Below are positions 7,906 to 15,541 of a DNA stretch of 64,000 bases, piece by piece. The translations under genes were made by a program, and so were the position numbers. The stretch's first letter is position 1. Every line of letters starts with the position of its first letter. The notes beneath the pieces were generated by a model. The model worked only from the letters and a program-made list of their open reading frames with translations, was not told the DNA's origin and did not search any database. Source of the DNA: Mycobacterium sp. IS-1496 (GTDB lineage Bacteria > Actinomycetota > Actinomycetes > Mycobacteriales > Mycobacteriaceae); assembly GCF_001499995.1 (NCBI RefSeq), contig NZ_LQIU01000014.1, positions 1 to 64,000 of the forward strand. The letters run 5' to 3'.

Positions 7906-9369
7906 ATGTCGTCATCGGTCTCCGAGCAGCCGCACCAGCTGCGCCGGGAGTTCTCGCTGTGGTCGGCGTTCGCGTTCGCGTTCGCCTTCATCTCGCCGAT
8001 CGTCGCGCTCTACGGCATCTTCGGGCTGGCGCTCTCGGCGGCGGGCCCCAGCTTCTGGTGGGGCTTTCTGCTGGTGTTCGGCGGCCAGTTCCTCGTCGCG
8101 CTGGTGTTCGCGACGCTGGTGTCGCGCTGGCCGCTGGAGGGATCGATCTACCAGTGGTCGCGCCGGCTCCTCGGGACCAACTACGGGTGGTTCGCCGGCT
8201 GGGTCTACATGTGGACGCTGGTCATCGCGATGGCCACCGTCGCGCTCGGCGCCGCGGGTTTCATGGCCAACATCTTCGGGCTGGAAGATCCCTCCGGCGG
8301 GACGCTCGCGCTGATCGCCCTGGGGATCCTGCTCGCCGGCACCGCCGTCAACCTGGTCGGCCGGGGCGCACTGAAGATCTTCATGGTCGGCAGCATCATC
8401 GCCGAGGTGGTCGGCTCGGTGGTGCTCGGCACCTGGCTGCTGCTGTTCCACCGCGAGAACTCGCTGTCGGTGCTCTTCGAGGGCGGCGGCGCGGACACCG
8501 GGACGCTGGCCTACCTGACCGGTCCGTTCATGCTGGCGGTCGCGTTCATCGGCTGGTCGTTCGTCGGCTTCGAGAGCGCCGGTTCCATCGCCGAGGAGGT
8601 GCACGAGCCACGCCGCGACCTGCCCAAGGCGGTGCTGTTCTCCCTGGCGTTCATCGCGATCGTGGTGGCCTACTCGAGCCTGGCGATCATCCTGGCGATC
8701 CCGGACCTCGGCGCGGTGGCCGACGGCGCCGTGGCCGACCCGGTCTACGACACGCTGACCACCGCGCTGGGCGCCGGCATCGCGAAGCCCGTCCAGGTGT
8801 TGTTCGTCATCGGCTTCCTCGCCAGCTTCCTCGCGCTGCAGACCTCGGGGTCCCGGGTCATCTGGGCCTACGCCCGCGACGGCGCCCTGCCCGCGGCGAA
8901 CGTGCTGGTGCAACTGCGGGGCAGGGCGCGCATCCCGGTGGTGGCGATCCTGGTCACCACGGTGGTCGGCGCGGCCTTGTTCCTGCTCAGCATCGTCGCG
9001 GGGGACGTCTACTCGCTGATGGTGAACTTCACCGCGGGCGGCTTCTACCTGGCCTTCCTGTTCCCGCTCGTGGGGTTCCTCGCGGTGCTGCTGCGACGGG
9101 CGTGGACCCCGGGTGCCTTCTCCCTCGGCCGCCTGACGCTTCCGGTCGCGGTCGTCGCGGTGGTGTGGGCGACGCTGCAGTTCCTCAACATCGCGTGGCC
9201 CCGGGTGGCCTTCGAGCAGCGCTACCTGGACTGGTCGGTGTGGATCGGCGTCGCGGTGCTGGGCGTACTCGGCGCGCTGCTGCTGGCGACGGTGCGGTCC
9301 CGCATCGGGGGCACCGCGGTGATCGACGACGCGGAGGTGCGCGACGAACTGGCCGACACCCGTGACTGA
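7906..9369 (+). CDS. APC superfamily amino acid/amine permease
   Basis: A 487-residue integral membrane transporter of the APC superfamily with about 12 hydrophobic segments. Early motifs are SAFAFAFAFISPIVALYGIFG (TM1, with the unwound glycine region) and PLEGSIYQWSRRLLG (TM2-loop, the typical GGxYxW-like position), and GWSFVGFESAGSIAEEVHEPRRDLPKA is at TM6-7. This last motif is characteristic of amino acid/choline and GABA-like permeases. It starts at ATG 7906 with AGGGGAG 6 nt upstream. It is first in a five-gene operon whose members all overlap, so it probably imports the amine, guanidino or ureide compound degraded by the following enzymes. Confidence 0.9.
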   Translation: MSSSVSEQPHQLRREFSLWSAFAFAFAFISPIVALYGIFGLALSAAGPSFWWGFLLVFGGQFLVALVFATLVSRWPLEGSIYQWSRRLLGTNYGWFAGWVYMWTLVIAMATVALGAAGFMANIFGLEDPSGGTLALIALGILLAGTAVNLVGRGALKIFMVGSIIAEVVGSVVLGTWLLLFHRENSLSVLFEGGGADTGTLAYLTGPFMLAVAFIGWSFVGFESAGSIAEEVHEPRRDLPKAVLFSLAFIAIVVAYSSLAIILAIPDLGAVADGAVADPVYDTLTTALGAGIAKPVQVLFVIGFLASFLALQTSGSRVIWAYARDGALPAANVLVQLRGRARIPVVAILVTTVVGAALFLLSIVAGDVYSLMVNFTAGGFYLAFLFPLVGFLAVLLRRAWTPGAFSLGRLTLPVAVVAVVWATLQFLNIAWPRVAFEQRYLDWSVWIGVAVLGVLGALLLATVRSRIGGTAVIDDAEVRDELADTRD

Positions 9370-10057
9370 TCGCCCCGTGGCGCTGGTGACCGGGGGTGCC
9401 AGCGGCATCGGCGCCGCGGTGGTCGACGCCCTGGCCGCCCGCGGCTACACCGTCGGCTGCCTGGACCGCAAACCGGCACCGGACGTCGAACACTCTGTCG
9501 CCGTGGACATCTCGGATTCCGAAGCGGTCGTCGCCGCGGTCGCCGAACTGCGGGACCGGCTGGGACCGATCGGCGCGGTGGTGAACTCCGCCGGCCACTA
9601 CGAGATGGTCCCGGTCGCCGACATCACCGCCGAGGCGTGGCGCACCATGCTGCGCGTGCACCTGGGCGGGCTGTCCAACATCGCGCGCGCCACCCTTCCC
9701 GACCTGCTGGAAACCCGGGGCACCCTGGTGGCCGTCGCCAGCGAGCTGGCGGTCGGCGGCGGCGACGGCGACGCGCACTACGCCGCGGCCAAGGGCGCCG
9801 TCATCGGCCTGATCCGCAGCCTGGCCGCCGAGGTGGCCCCCCGCGGTGTGCGGGTCAACGCGGTGGCGCCGGGCCCGACCGACACCCCACTGCTCACCGC
9901 CGACAATCCTTGTCGCACACCGGAATACCTGAACTCGCTGCCATTGCGGCGGCTCACGACACCGCGCGAGGTCGCCCGCTGCGTCGAATACCTGGTCTGT
10001 GACGCGACGTTCAGTGCCGGTGACGTCCTCAACGTCAACGCGGGAGCCGTCATATGA
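9362..10057 (+). CDS. SDR family oxidoreductase (first of pair)
   Basis: A classical short-chain dehydrogenase of 231 residues. The cofactor glycine motif TGGASGIG is at ~10-17, the NSAG motif near 78-81, and the active-site Ser and YAAAK at ~123-144. The residue after beta2 is Asp (CLDRKPAPD), which favours NAD(H). The substrate is unknown. Its start overlaps the permease end by 8 nt and its stop overlaps the second SDR start (ATGA), so it is translated with them. With two different SDRs in the operon, sequential or subunit roles in oxidising an alcohol intermediate are plausible. Confidence 0.88.
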   Translation: MTDRPVALVTGGASGIGAAVVDALAARGYTVGCLDRKPAPDVEHSVAVDISDSEAVVAAVAELRDRLGPIGAVVNSAGHYEMVPVADITAEAWRTMLRVHLGGLSNIARATLPDLLETRGTLVAVASELAVGGGDGDAHYAAAKGAVIGLIRSLAAEVAPRGVRVNAVAPGPTDTPLLTADNPCRTPEYLNSLPLRRLTTPREVARCVEYLVCDATFSAGDVLNVNAGAVI

Positions 10058-10818
10058 CCACCGATCTGACCGGCCGGGTCGCGCTGGTCACCGGCGCGGC
10101 CCAGGGTATGGGCGCCGCGCACGCCCGCCGTCTGGCAGCCGCGGGGGCCACCGTGGCGGTCAACGACATTCGCGACGGCGAACCGCTTCGCGCGTTGGCG
10201 CACGAGATCGGTGGGCTCACCGCCGCGGGAGACGTGTCGGACCCGGCCGAATGCGTGCGGATCGCCGGCGACGTCGCCGAGCGGGCCGGACGCCTCGACA
10301 TCCTCGTCGCCAACCACGCCTACATGACCATGGGGCCGCTGACCGAGCACGACGACGCCGACTGGTGGAAGGTCGTGGACACCAACCTGGGTGGGACGTT
10401 CTTCCTCGTGCAGGCGGTCCTCCCGCACATGCGGGCCCGCGGCGGCGGGCGCATCGTCGTGATCACCAGCGAATGGGGCGTGACCGGTTGGCCGGAGGCC
10501 ACCGCCTACAGCGCCGCGAAGTCGGGGCTGATCTCGTTGGTCAAGACACTGGGCCGCGAACTGGCGCCCGAACGCATCATCGTCAACGCCGTCGCCCCGG
10601 GGGTGACCAACACCCCGCAGCTGCGCGTCGACGCCGAGGCGGCGGGGGTGGACCTCGCCACCATGCACGAGCGGTACGCGGAGGCGATCCCGCTCGGCCG
10701 CATCGGAGCGCCCGCGGAGGTGTCCGCGGCGGTCGAACTGCTCTGCGATTTCGAGGTGGAAGCCGTTGTCGGTCAGGTGATCTCGTGTAACGGCGGCTCG
10801 ACGAGGGGGAGGGTATGA
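10054..10818 (+). CDS. SDR family oxidoreductase (second of pair)
   Basis: A classical SDR of 254 residues with TGAAQGMG at ~12-19, NHAY in place of the usual NNAG, the catalytic Ser in ITSEWG and YSAAK at ~153-157. The NHAY variant is seen in some SDR subfamilies and should not abolish activity. Asp/Asn after beta2 (NDIRDGE) suggests NAD(H). It overlaps the preceding SDR and the following ureohydrolase by 4 nt each. It is likely a second dehydrogenase step of the same catabolic pathway. Confidence 0.88.
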   Translation: MTTDLTGRVALVTGAAQGMGAAHARRLAAAGATVAVNDIRDGEPLRALAHEIGGLTAAGDVSDPAECVRIAGDVAERAGRLDILVANHAYMTMGPLTEHDDADWWKVVDTNLGGTFFLVQAVLPHMRARGGGRIVVITSEWGVTGWPEATAYSAAKSGLISLVKTLGRELAPERIIVNAVAPGVTNTPQLRVDAEAAGVDLATMHERYAEAIPLGRIGAPAEVSAAVELLCDFEVEAVVGQVISCNGGSTRGRV

Positions 10819-11795
10819 CCACAGAGGGAGGGCACGTGCAGTACGTGAGGTCGGAGACCGGGGTGCTCGGCCAGGTCGACGCGCGGGCGGTCCCGCGGTA
10901 CGCCGGTATCGCGACGTTCGCGCGGTTGCCGCAGCGCCACGAGGTCGCAGACCACGACATCGCCGTCCTCGGCGTGCCCTTCGACGGCGGGGTGACCTAC
11001 CGGCCCGGGGCCCGCTTCGGACCGGCCGCGATCCGCCAGGCCTCGCGGCTGCTCAAGCCCTACCACCCCGCGCTCGACGTGGCGCCGTTCGCCGCCGCCC
11101 AGGTGGTCGACGCCGGTGACATCGCGGCCAACCCGTTCGACATCACCACCGCCGTCGACGAGATCCGCGCCGGGGTGCGGGGTCTGCTCACCCGGCCCGA
11201 ACAGCGCGTCGTGCTGCTGGGCGGGGACCACACCATCGCGCTGCCCGCCCTGCAGGCCGTCAACGAGGTGCACGGGCCGGTGGCGCTGGTGCACTTCGAC
11301 GCCCACCTCGACACCTGGGACACCTACTTCGGCGCCCCCTGCACCCACGGCACCCCGTTCCGGCGCGCCTCCGAACAGGGGCTGCTGGTCAAGGACCATT
11401 CGGCGCACGTCGGGATCCGCGGTTCGCTCTACGACCGCGCCGACCTGCTCGAGGACGCCGAACTGGGCTTCACCGTGGTGCACTGCCGCGACATCGACCG
11501 CATCGGCGTCGACGGTGTCATCGAGCGGGTGCTCGACCGGGTCGGTGAGCATCCGGTGTACGTGTCGATCGACATCGACGTCCTGGATCCGGCCTTCGCC
11601 CCTGGCACGGGCACACCCGAGATCGGCGGGATGACGAGCCGGGAACTGGTGGCGGTGCTGCGGGCCATGCGCGGGCTGAACATCGTGGCCGCCGACATCG
11701 TGGAGGTGGCCCCGGCCTACGACCAGGCCGAGGTCACCGCGGTCGCCGGGGCGAACCTCGCGTACGAGCTGATCACCCTGATGGCCGACCGATGA
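10815..11795 (+). CDS. agmatinase/guanidinobutyrase-like ureohydrolase
   Basis: A 326-residue member of the arginase/ureohydrolase superfamily, which hydrolyses a guanidino group to urea plus amine at a binuclear Mn site. All six metal ligands are present: His139 (GGDHT), Asp162, His164 and Asp166 (DAHLD), Asp253 and Asp255 (DIDVLDP). The HGTPFRRA loop at ~178-185 is typical of agmatinase/guanidinobutyrase-type members rather than arginase. Translational coupling to an SDR upstream and a PuuE-like deacetylase downstream suggests a guanidino or ureide compound rather than agmatine itself. The exact substrate is inference. Confidence 0.88.
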   Translation: MTTEGGHVQYVRSETGVLGQVDARAVPRYAGIATFARLPQRHEVADHDIAVLGVPFDGGVTYRPGARFGPAAIRQASRLLKPYHPALDVAPFAAAQVVDAGDIAANPFDITTAVDEIRAGVRGLLTRPEQRVVLLGGDHTIALPALQAVNEVHGPVALVHFDAHLDTWDTYFGAPCTHGTPFRRASEQGLLVKDHSAHVGIRGSLYDRADLLEDAELGFTVVHCRDIDRIGVDGVIERVLDRVGEHPVYVSIDIDVLDPAFAPGTGTPEIGGMTSRELVAVLRAMRGLNIVAADIVEVAPAYDQAEVTAVAGANLAYELITLMADR

Positions 11796-12655
11796 CGGAA
11801 TTGGCCTGGCCCGGCGGCAAAGTCGCGGCGGCGGCGTTCACGTTCGACGTGGACGCCGAATCGGCCGTGCTGTGGGGGAACGAGGCCGTCGGCGCGCGGA
11901 TGAGCGTGATGAGCCACCAGGCCTACGGTCCGCTGGTCGGCATCCCGCGCATCCTCGACATGCTCGAGCGCCATCAGATCGCCTCGACGTTCTTTGTCCC
12001 CGGGCACACCGCGGACCGCTACCCGGAGGCCATCCGCAGCGTCGTCGCCGCCGGGCACGAGATCGCCCACCACGGATACCTGCACGAACAGCCCACCGCG
12101 CTGACCCTCGAGCAGGAGATCGACGTCATCGACCGGGGCCTGGCCGCGCTCGCCGATGTCGCCGGGGTGCGGCCCGCCGGGTACCGGGCGCCGATGTGGG
12201 ACCTGTCGTGGCGGACCCCGGCGCTGCTGGCCGACCGCGGCTTCCTCTACGACTCCAGCCTGATGGACGCCGACCATCCCTACGAGTTGGCCGTGACGCC
12301 CGGCGACGAGCGGTCTCTGGTCGAGATCCCCATCCAGTGGGCCCTCGACGACTGGGAGCAGTACTGCTTCCTGCCCGACATCTCCGGCAGCGGCCTCATC
12401 GAGAGCCCGCGCAAGGCGCGGGAGCTGTGGCAGCTGGAGTTCGACGCCATGCGCCGGGCCGGCGGCTGCTGGGTGCTGACCAACCATCCGTTCCTCACCG
12501 GGCGGGCGTCGCGCGCCGCCGAACTCGACGACCTGATGCGTCACGTGCTCGACCACGACGACGTGTGGACCACCAACCTGGGATCGATCGCCGAACACGT
12601 CCGCGCACTCGGCCTGCCACCACGGACCATCACCCCGCCCGACGTGCCGCGCTGA
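11792..12655 (+). CDS. polysaccharide deacetylase-fold hydrolase (PuuE/HpPgdA-like)
   Basis: A 287-residue NodB-homology hydrolase with FTFDVDAES (metal-binding Asp) at ~16-24, the HEIAHHGYLHEQ metal-His motif at ~89-100, and GYRAPMWDLSW. No signal peptide is visible, so it acts in the cytosol. That argues for the PuuE allantoinase / cyclic-imide hydrolase / HpPgdA branch rather than cell-wall deacetylation. It is coupled to the ureohydrolase by ATGA. Together with a PucR regulator and a permease, this fits catabolism of a cyclic ureide- or imide-like compound, though that assignment is inference. Confidence 0.82.
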   Translation: MTELAWPGGKVAAAAFTFDVDAESAVLWGNEAVGARMSVMSHQAYGPLVGIPRILDMLERHQIASTFFVPGHTADRYPEAIRSVVAAGHEIAHHGYLHEQPTALTLEQEIDVIDRGLAALADVAGVRPAGYRAPMWDLSWRTPALLADRGFLYDSSLMDADHPYELAVTPGDERSLVEIPIQWALDDWEQYCFLPDISGSGLIESPRKARELWQLEFDAMRRAGGCWVLTNHPFLTGRASRAAELDDLMRHVLDHDDVWTTNLGSIAEHVRALGLPPRTITPPDVPR

Positions 12656-12677
12656 GGCGCCCGCGATAATCGCCCGA

Positions 12678-13289
12678 ATGGACGGGAAGGTGGACGCGCC
12701 CCGGCGCCGGTGGGCCGTGTCGGCGGCCGACCTGACCCAGGCGGCGGTGTTCGCCGCGCTGATCGCCGCCCTCGGCCTGCCGGGGACGCTCACGGTGGGT
12801 CCCAGCGGGGTGCCGATCACCGTGCAGACCCTCGGGGTGATGCTCGCCGGCTCGATCCTCGGCCCGCGCAAGGGGGCGCTGGCCGTCGCGCTGTTCGCAC
12901 TGCTCGCGATCGCCGGGCTGCCCATTCTGGCCGGCGCCCGCACCGGCCTGGTGTCGCTCTCCTCGCCCACCGCCGGCTTCTTCGTCGGGTGGCTACCCGC
13001 CGCGGTGGTGATCGGCGGGCTGACCGCGATGATGATGCCGCGCTACCGGGTGCTGTGGGGCGTCGTCATCAACGTCGTGGGCGGGATGGCGGTGATCTAC
13101 GCGTTCGGCACCGTCGGCCTGATGATCCGCACCGACCTGTCGTGGTGGGCCGCGTTGTCCACCAACGGGATCTACATACCCGGCGACGTCGCCAAGGCGG
13201 TGGTGACGGCGTTCGTCGCCGCGCAGGTGCACCGCGCGCGGCCCGGTCTCATCACCCCGTGGAGACGGCGCCGCGTTCCCGATGAGTGA
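12678..13289 (+). CDS. bioY: BioY, biotin-specific S component of an ECF transporter
   Basis: A 203-residue membrane protein with about six hydrophobic segments. The BioY signatures are GPSGVPITVQTLGVMLAGSILGPRKGALAV, followed by a Gly/Ala-rich helix, and NGIYIPGDVAKAVVTAFVAAQVHRA near the C-terminus. BioY binds biotin and couples to EcfA and EcfT. The next two genes supply these, and each overlaps its predecessor. The start ATG is 22 nt after the deacetylase stop, so it may be read through from that operon or have its own promoter. No BirA or BioQ operator was recognised. Confidence 0.93.
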   Translation: MDGKVDAPRRRWAVSAADLTQAAVFAALIAALGLPGTLTVGPSGVPITVQTLGVMLAGSILGPRKGALAVALFALLAIAGLPILAGARTGLVSLSSPTAGFFVGWLPAAVVIGGLTAMMMPRYRVLWGVVINVVGGMAVIYAFGTVGLMIRTDLSWWAALSTNGIYIPGDVAKAVVTAFVAAQVHRARPGLITPWRRRRVPDE

Positions 13290-13965
13290 GGGGATCGTCT
13301 TCGACGGGGTCTCGCATTCCTACGGTGAGCGCCCCGTCCTGCGCGACGTCTCGCTGAGCCTGAGTGAACACCGCATCGGCGTGCTCGGCGCCAACGGCAG
13401 CGGCAAATCGACGCTGGCGCGGATGATCAACGGGCTGGTGCTCCCGGATCGGGGCACTGTGCGGGTGCACGGTCTGGACACCCGGCGGTCGACCCGCAAG
13501 GTCCGCCGCCGCGTCGGATTCGTCTTCACCGACCCCGACCGCCAGATCCTGATGCCGACAGTGGCCGAGGACATCGAGTTGTCGCTGTCGCGCCACCGGC
13601 TGAGCCGCGACGAGCGCGCGGACCGCACCCGGCAGGTGCTCGAGCGGTTCGGCCTCGCCGGGCACGCCGACCATCCCGCCCATCTGTTGTCGGGCGGTCA
13701 GAAACAATTGCTGGCGTTGGCGGCGGTGCTTGTCACCGAACCTCACATCGTGGTGGCCGACGAACCGACGACCCTGCTGGACCTGCGCAACACCGCGATG
13801 CTGCGGGCGGCGTTCGCGACCCTGGACACCCAGCTCATCGTCGTCACCCACGACCTCACACTGGTCGACGACTTCGACCGCGTGATCGTCCTCGATGAGG
13901 GCGAAGTCCGCGCCGACGACGCGCCGCCCGCCGCGCTGGCGGCCTACCGGCGGCTGATGTCATGA
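13282..13965 (+). CDS. bioM: ECF transporter ATPase for biotin uptake
   Basis: A 227-residue ABC ATPase: Walker A GANGSGKST (~34-42), Q-loop in FTDPDRQILMPTV, signature LSGGQKQLL, Walker B IVVADEPTTLLD, and the switch His in VTHD. The DPDRQI motif is characteristic of EcfA subunits. It is the single ATPase, so it presumably forms a homodimer in a BioMNY complex. Its start lies 8 nt inside bioY and its stop overlaps the EcfT gene. Confidence 0.92.
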   Translation: MSEGIVFDGVSHSYGERPVLRDVSLSLSEHRIGVLGANGSGKSTLARMINGLVLPDRGTVRVHGLDTRRSTRKVRRRVGFVFTDPDRQILMPTVAEDIELSLSRHRLSRDERADRTRQVLERFGLAGHADHPAHLLSGGQKQLLALAAVLVTEPHIVVADEPTTLLDLRNTAMLRAAFATLDTQLIVVTHDLTLVDDFDRVIVLDEGEVRADDAPPAALAAYRRLMS

Positions 13966-14564
13966 CGGTGCTGGGTGTCTACCGGCCGGGGCCGTCACTG
14001 CTGCACCGGCTGCCTGCCGGGCTGAAACTGCTGGGCCTCGGCGGGTTGATCGCGCTGATGTCGGTCACGGTGGACACGCCCGCGCACCTCGGCGTGGCGG
14101 CCCTCGTCGTGTCCGCCGTCCTCGGGTGCGCGCGGATGGGGCCGAGAACCGTTGTGGCGCAACTTCGGCCGGTGTTCTGGGTGGTCGCCGTGATCTTCGG
14201 GTTCCAGCTGCTGTTCACCGACTGGCGGCGCGCCCTGGTGGTGTGCGGAATCCTGACGCTGTCGGTGGCACTGGCGGCGGCGGTCACCACCAGCACCCGC
14301 ACCACCGACATGCTGGCCGCGCTCACCCGCGCGATGCGGCCGTTGGCCCGATTCGGCTTCCCGGTCGAACAGGTCGCGCTGGGCCTCGCGCTGACCATCC
14401 GGGCGATCCCGCTGATGGTCGAGACGGTGCTCCAGGTGGAGGAGGCGCGTCGCGCCAGAGGTCTGCGGTTCTCTCCGCGCATCGTGGTGGCGCCGGTGGT
14501 GGTGGCGGCCCTGCACACCGCCGACGGCTTCGCCGACGCCCTCGCCGCGCGGGGTCTCGACTGA
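13962..14564 (+). CDS. bioN: ECF transporter transmembrane component (EcfT) for biotin
   Basis: A 200-residue EcfT/CbiQ-family membrane protein with about five hydrophobic segments. The ATPase-coupling Ala-Arg-Gly motif appears as RRARGLRF (~164-171), with a second AARGLD at the C-terminus. It links BioY to the BioM ATPase. It overlaps bioM by 4 nt and ends head-to-head with the LysR gene, leaving a single base between the two stop codons. Confidence 0.9.
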   Translation: MTVLGVYRPGPSLLHRLPAGLKLLGLGGLIALMSVTVDTPAHLGVAALVVSAVLGCARMGPRTVVAQLRPVFWVVAVIFGFQLLFTDWRRALVVCGILTLSVALAAAVTTSTRTTDMLAALTRAMRPLARFGFPVEQVALGLALTIRAIPLMVETVLQVEEARRARGLRFSPRIVVAPVVVAALHTADGFADALAARGLD

Positions 14565-14565
14565 G

Positions 14566-15489
14566 TCAGGCGCGTGCGCGGCCCACCGCGCTCGCCAACC
14601 GCTCCACCGCGGATTCGATCTCCGGCATCGACGCCGCGCGGTCGCGGGCCCACGCCAGCGCGATCTCGGCGGGCGGCCACGTGCTTTCGTCGATCGGGAT
14701 GAGCTTGAACTCCGGTGGCGAGAAGATCCGGCCGATGGCCGAGGCCGGGGCATAGCTCAGGATCGCCACCAGGTGCCGGTTGGACACCTGGGCGGCCATC
14801 TCCAGTTCGCCGCCGCGCTGGTTGGTGGTGCGGACGATCCGGTGCACCCCGCGCGCGTTGAGTTGCCGGGTCAGCGCGGCCAGCACCACCGGATTGGGGC
14901 GGGCGAAGTCGATGACCACCTCCCGATCGCGCAACTGCTCGACCGTCACGGTGTCGTGGGCGGCCAGCGGATCGTCGAACCGCACGGCGATCGCACCCGG
15001 ATAGGTGGCGATGACCCGGTGCGCGAGCCGTCTGTCCTTGGCGGGCAGGTGGATCACGCCGATCTCCAGGTGTCCGGAGACCAGTTTCGCGATGACCTCG
15101 GCGGCCGAGCCGGGGACGCTGAACACCGACGGGCCGGGCAGGTCGGCGGCGGCCGCCTCCACCTGGGCGAGCAGGTCAGACGGGGCGTAGGCGGTGGCGC
15201 CGATGCGCAGCGCGGGGGCTCCCTGCACCGCCTGGGCCGCGGTCGCCTTGAACTCGTCGACCTGCCGGAGGATGTCGCGGGCCGGGCCGATCAGCCGCTC
15301 ACCCAGCGGGGTGAGCCGGACCTCGTGGTAGTTGCGCTCGAACAGCGGCCCGCCGAGTTCACGCTCGAGCAGTTTGATCTGCTTGCTCAGCGGCGGGGGT
15401 GTGATCCGCAGCCGGTCGGCCGCCCGTTTGAAGTGGAGTTCGTCGGCGACGGCGACGAAATACTTCAGTCGCGTGAAGTCGAGTTCCAA
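14566..15489 (-). CDS. LysR family transcriptional regulator
   Basis: A 307-residue LysR regulator. The N-terminal HTH (residues 1-60, DFTRLKYFVAVADELHFKRAA, then PPLSKQIKLLERELG) is followed by a periplasmic-binding-like effector domain. The start is a TTG at 15489 (MELDFTRLKYF) with GAGG upstream; no ATG or GTG precedes the HTH in a sensible place. It lies 52 nt downstream of the double CoA-transferase gene on the same strand, so it is probably the local regulator of the CoA-transferase/acyl-CoA dehydrogenase genes. The effector is unknown. Confidence 0.88.
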   Translation of the reverse strand: MELDFTRLKYFVAVADELHFKRAADRLRITPPPLSKQIKLLERELGGPLFERNYHEVRLTPLGERLIGPARDILRQVDEFKATAAQAVQGAPALRIGATAYAPSDLLAQVEAAAADLPGPSVFSVPGSAAEVIAKLVSGHLEIGVIHLPAKDRRLAHRVIATYPGAIAVRFDDPLAAHDTVTVEQLRDREVVIDFARPNPVVLAALTRQLNARGVHRIVRTTNQRGGELEMAAQVSNRHLVAILSYAPASAIGRIFSPPEFKLIPIDESTWPPAEIALAWARDRAASMPEIESAVERLASAVGRARA

Positions 15490-15541
15490 GACACCTCGTC
15501 CGACGGTCCGTTTGACTGAATCGTACGGAACCGTGCCGGCC

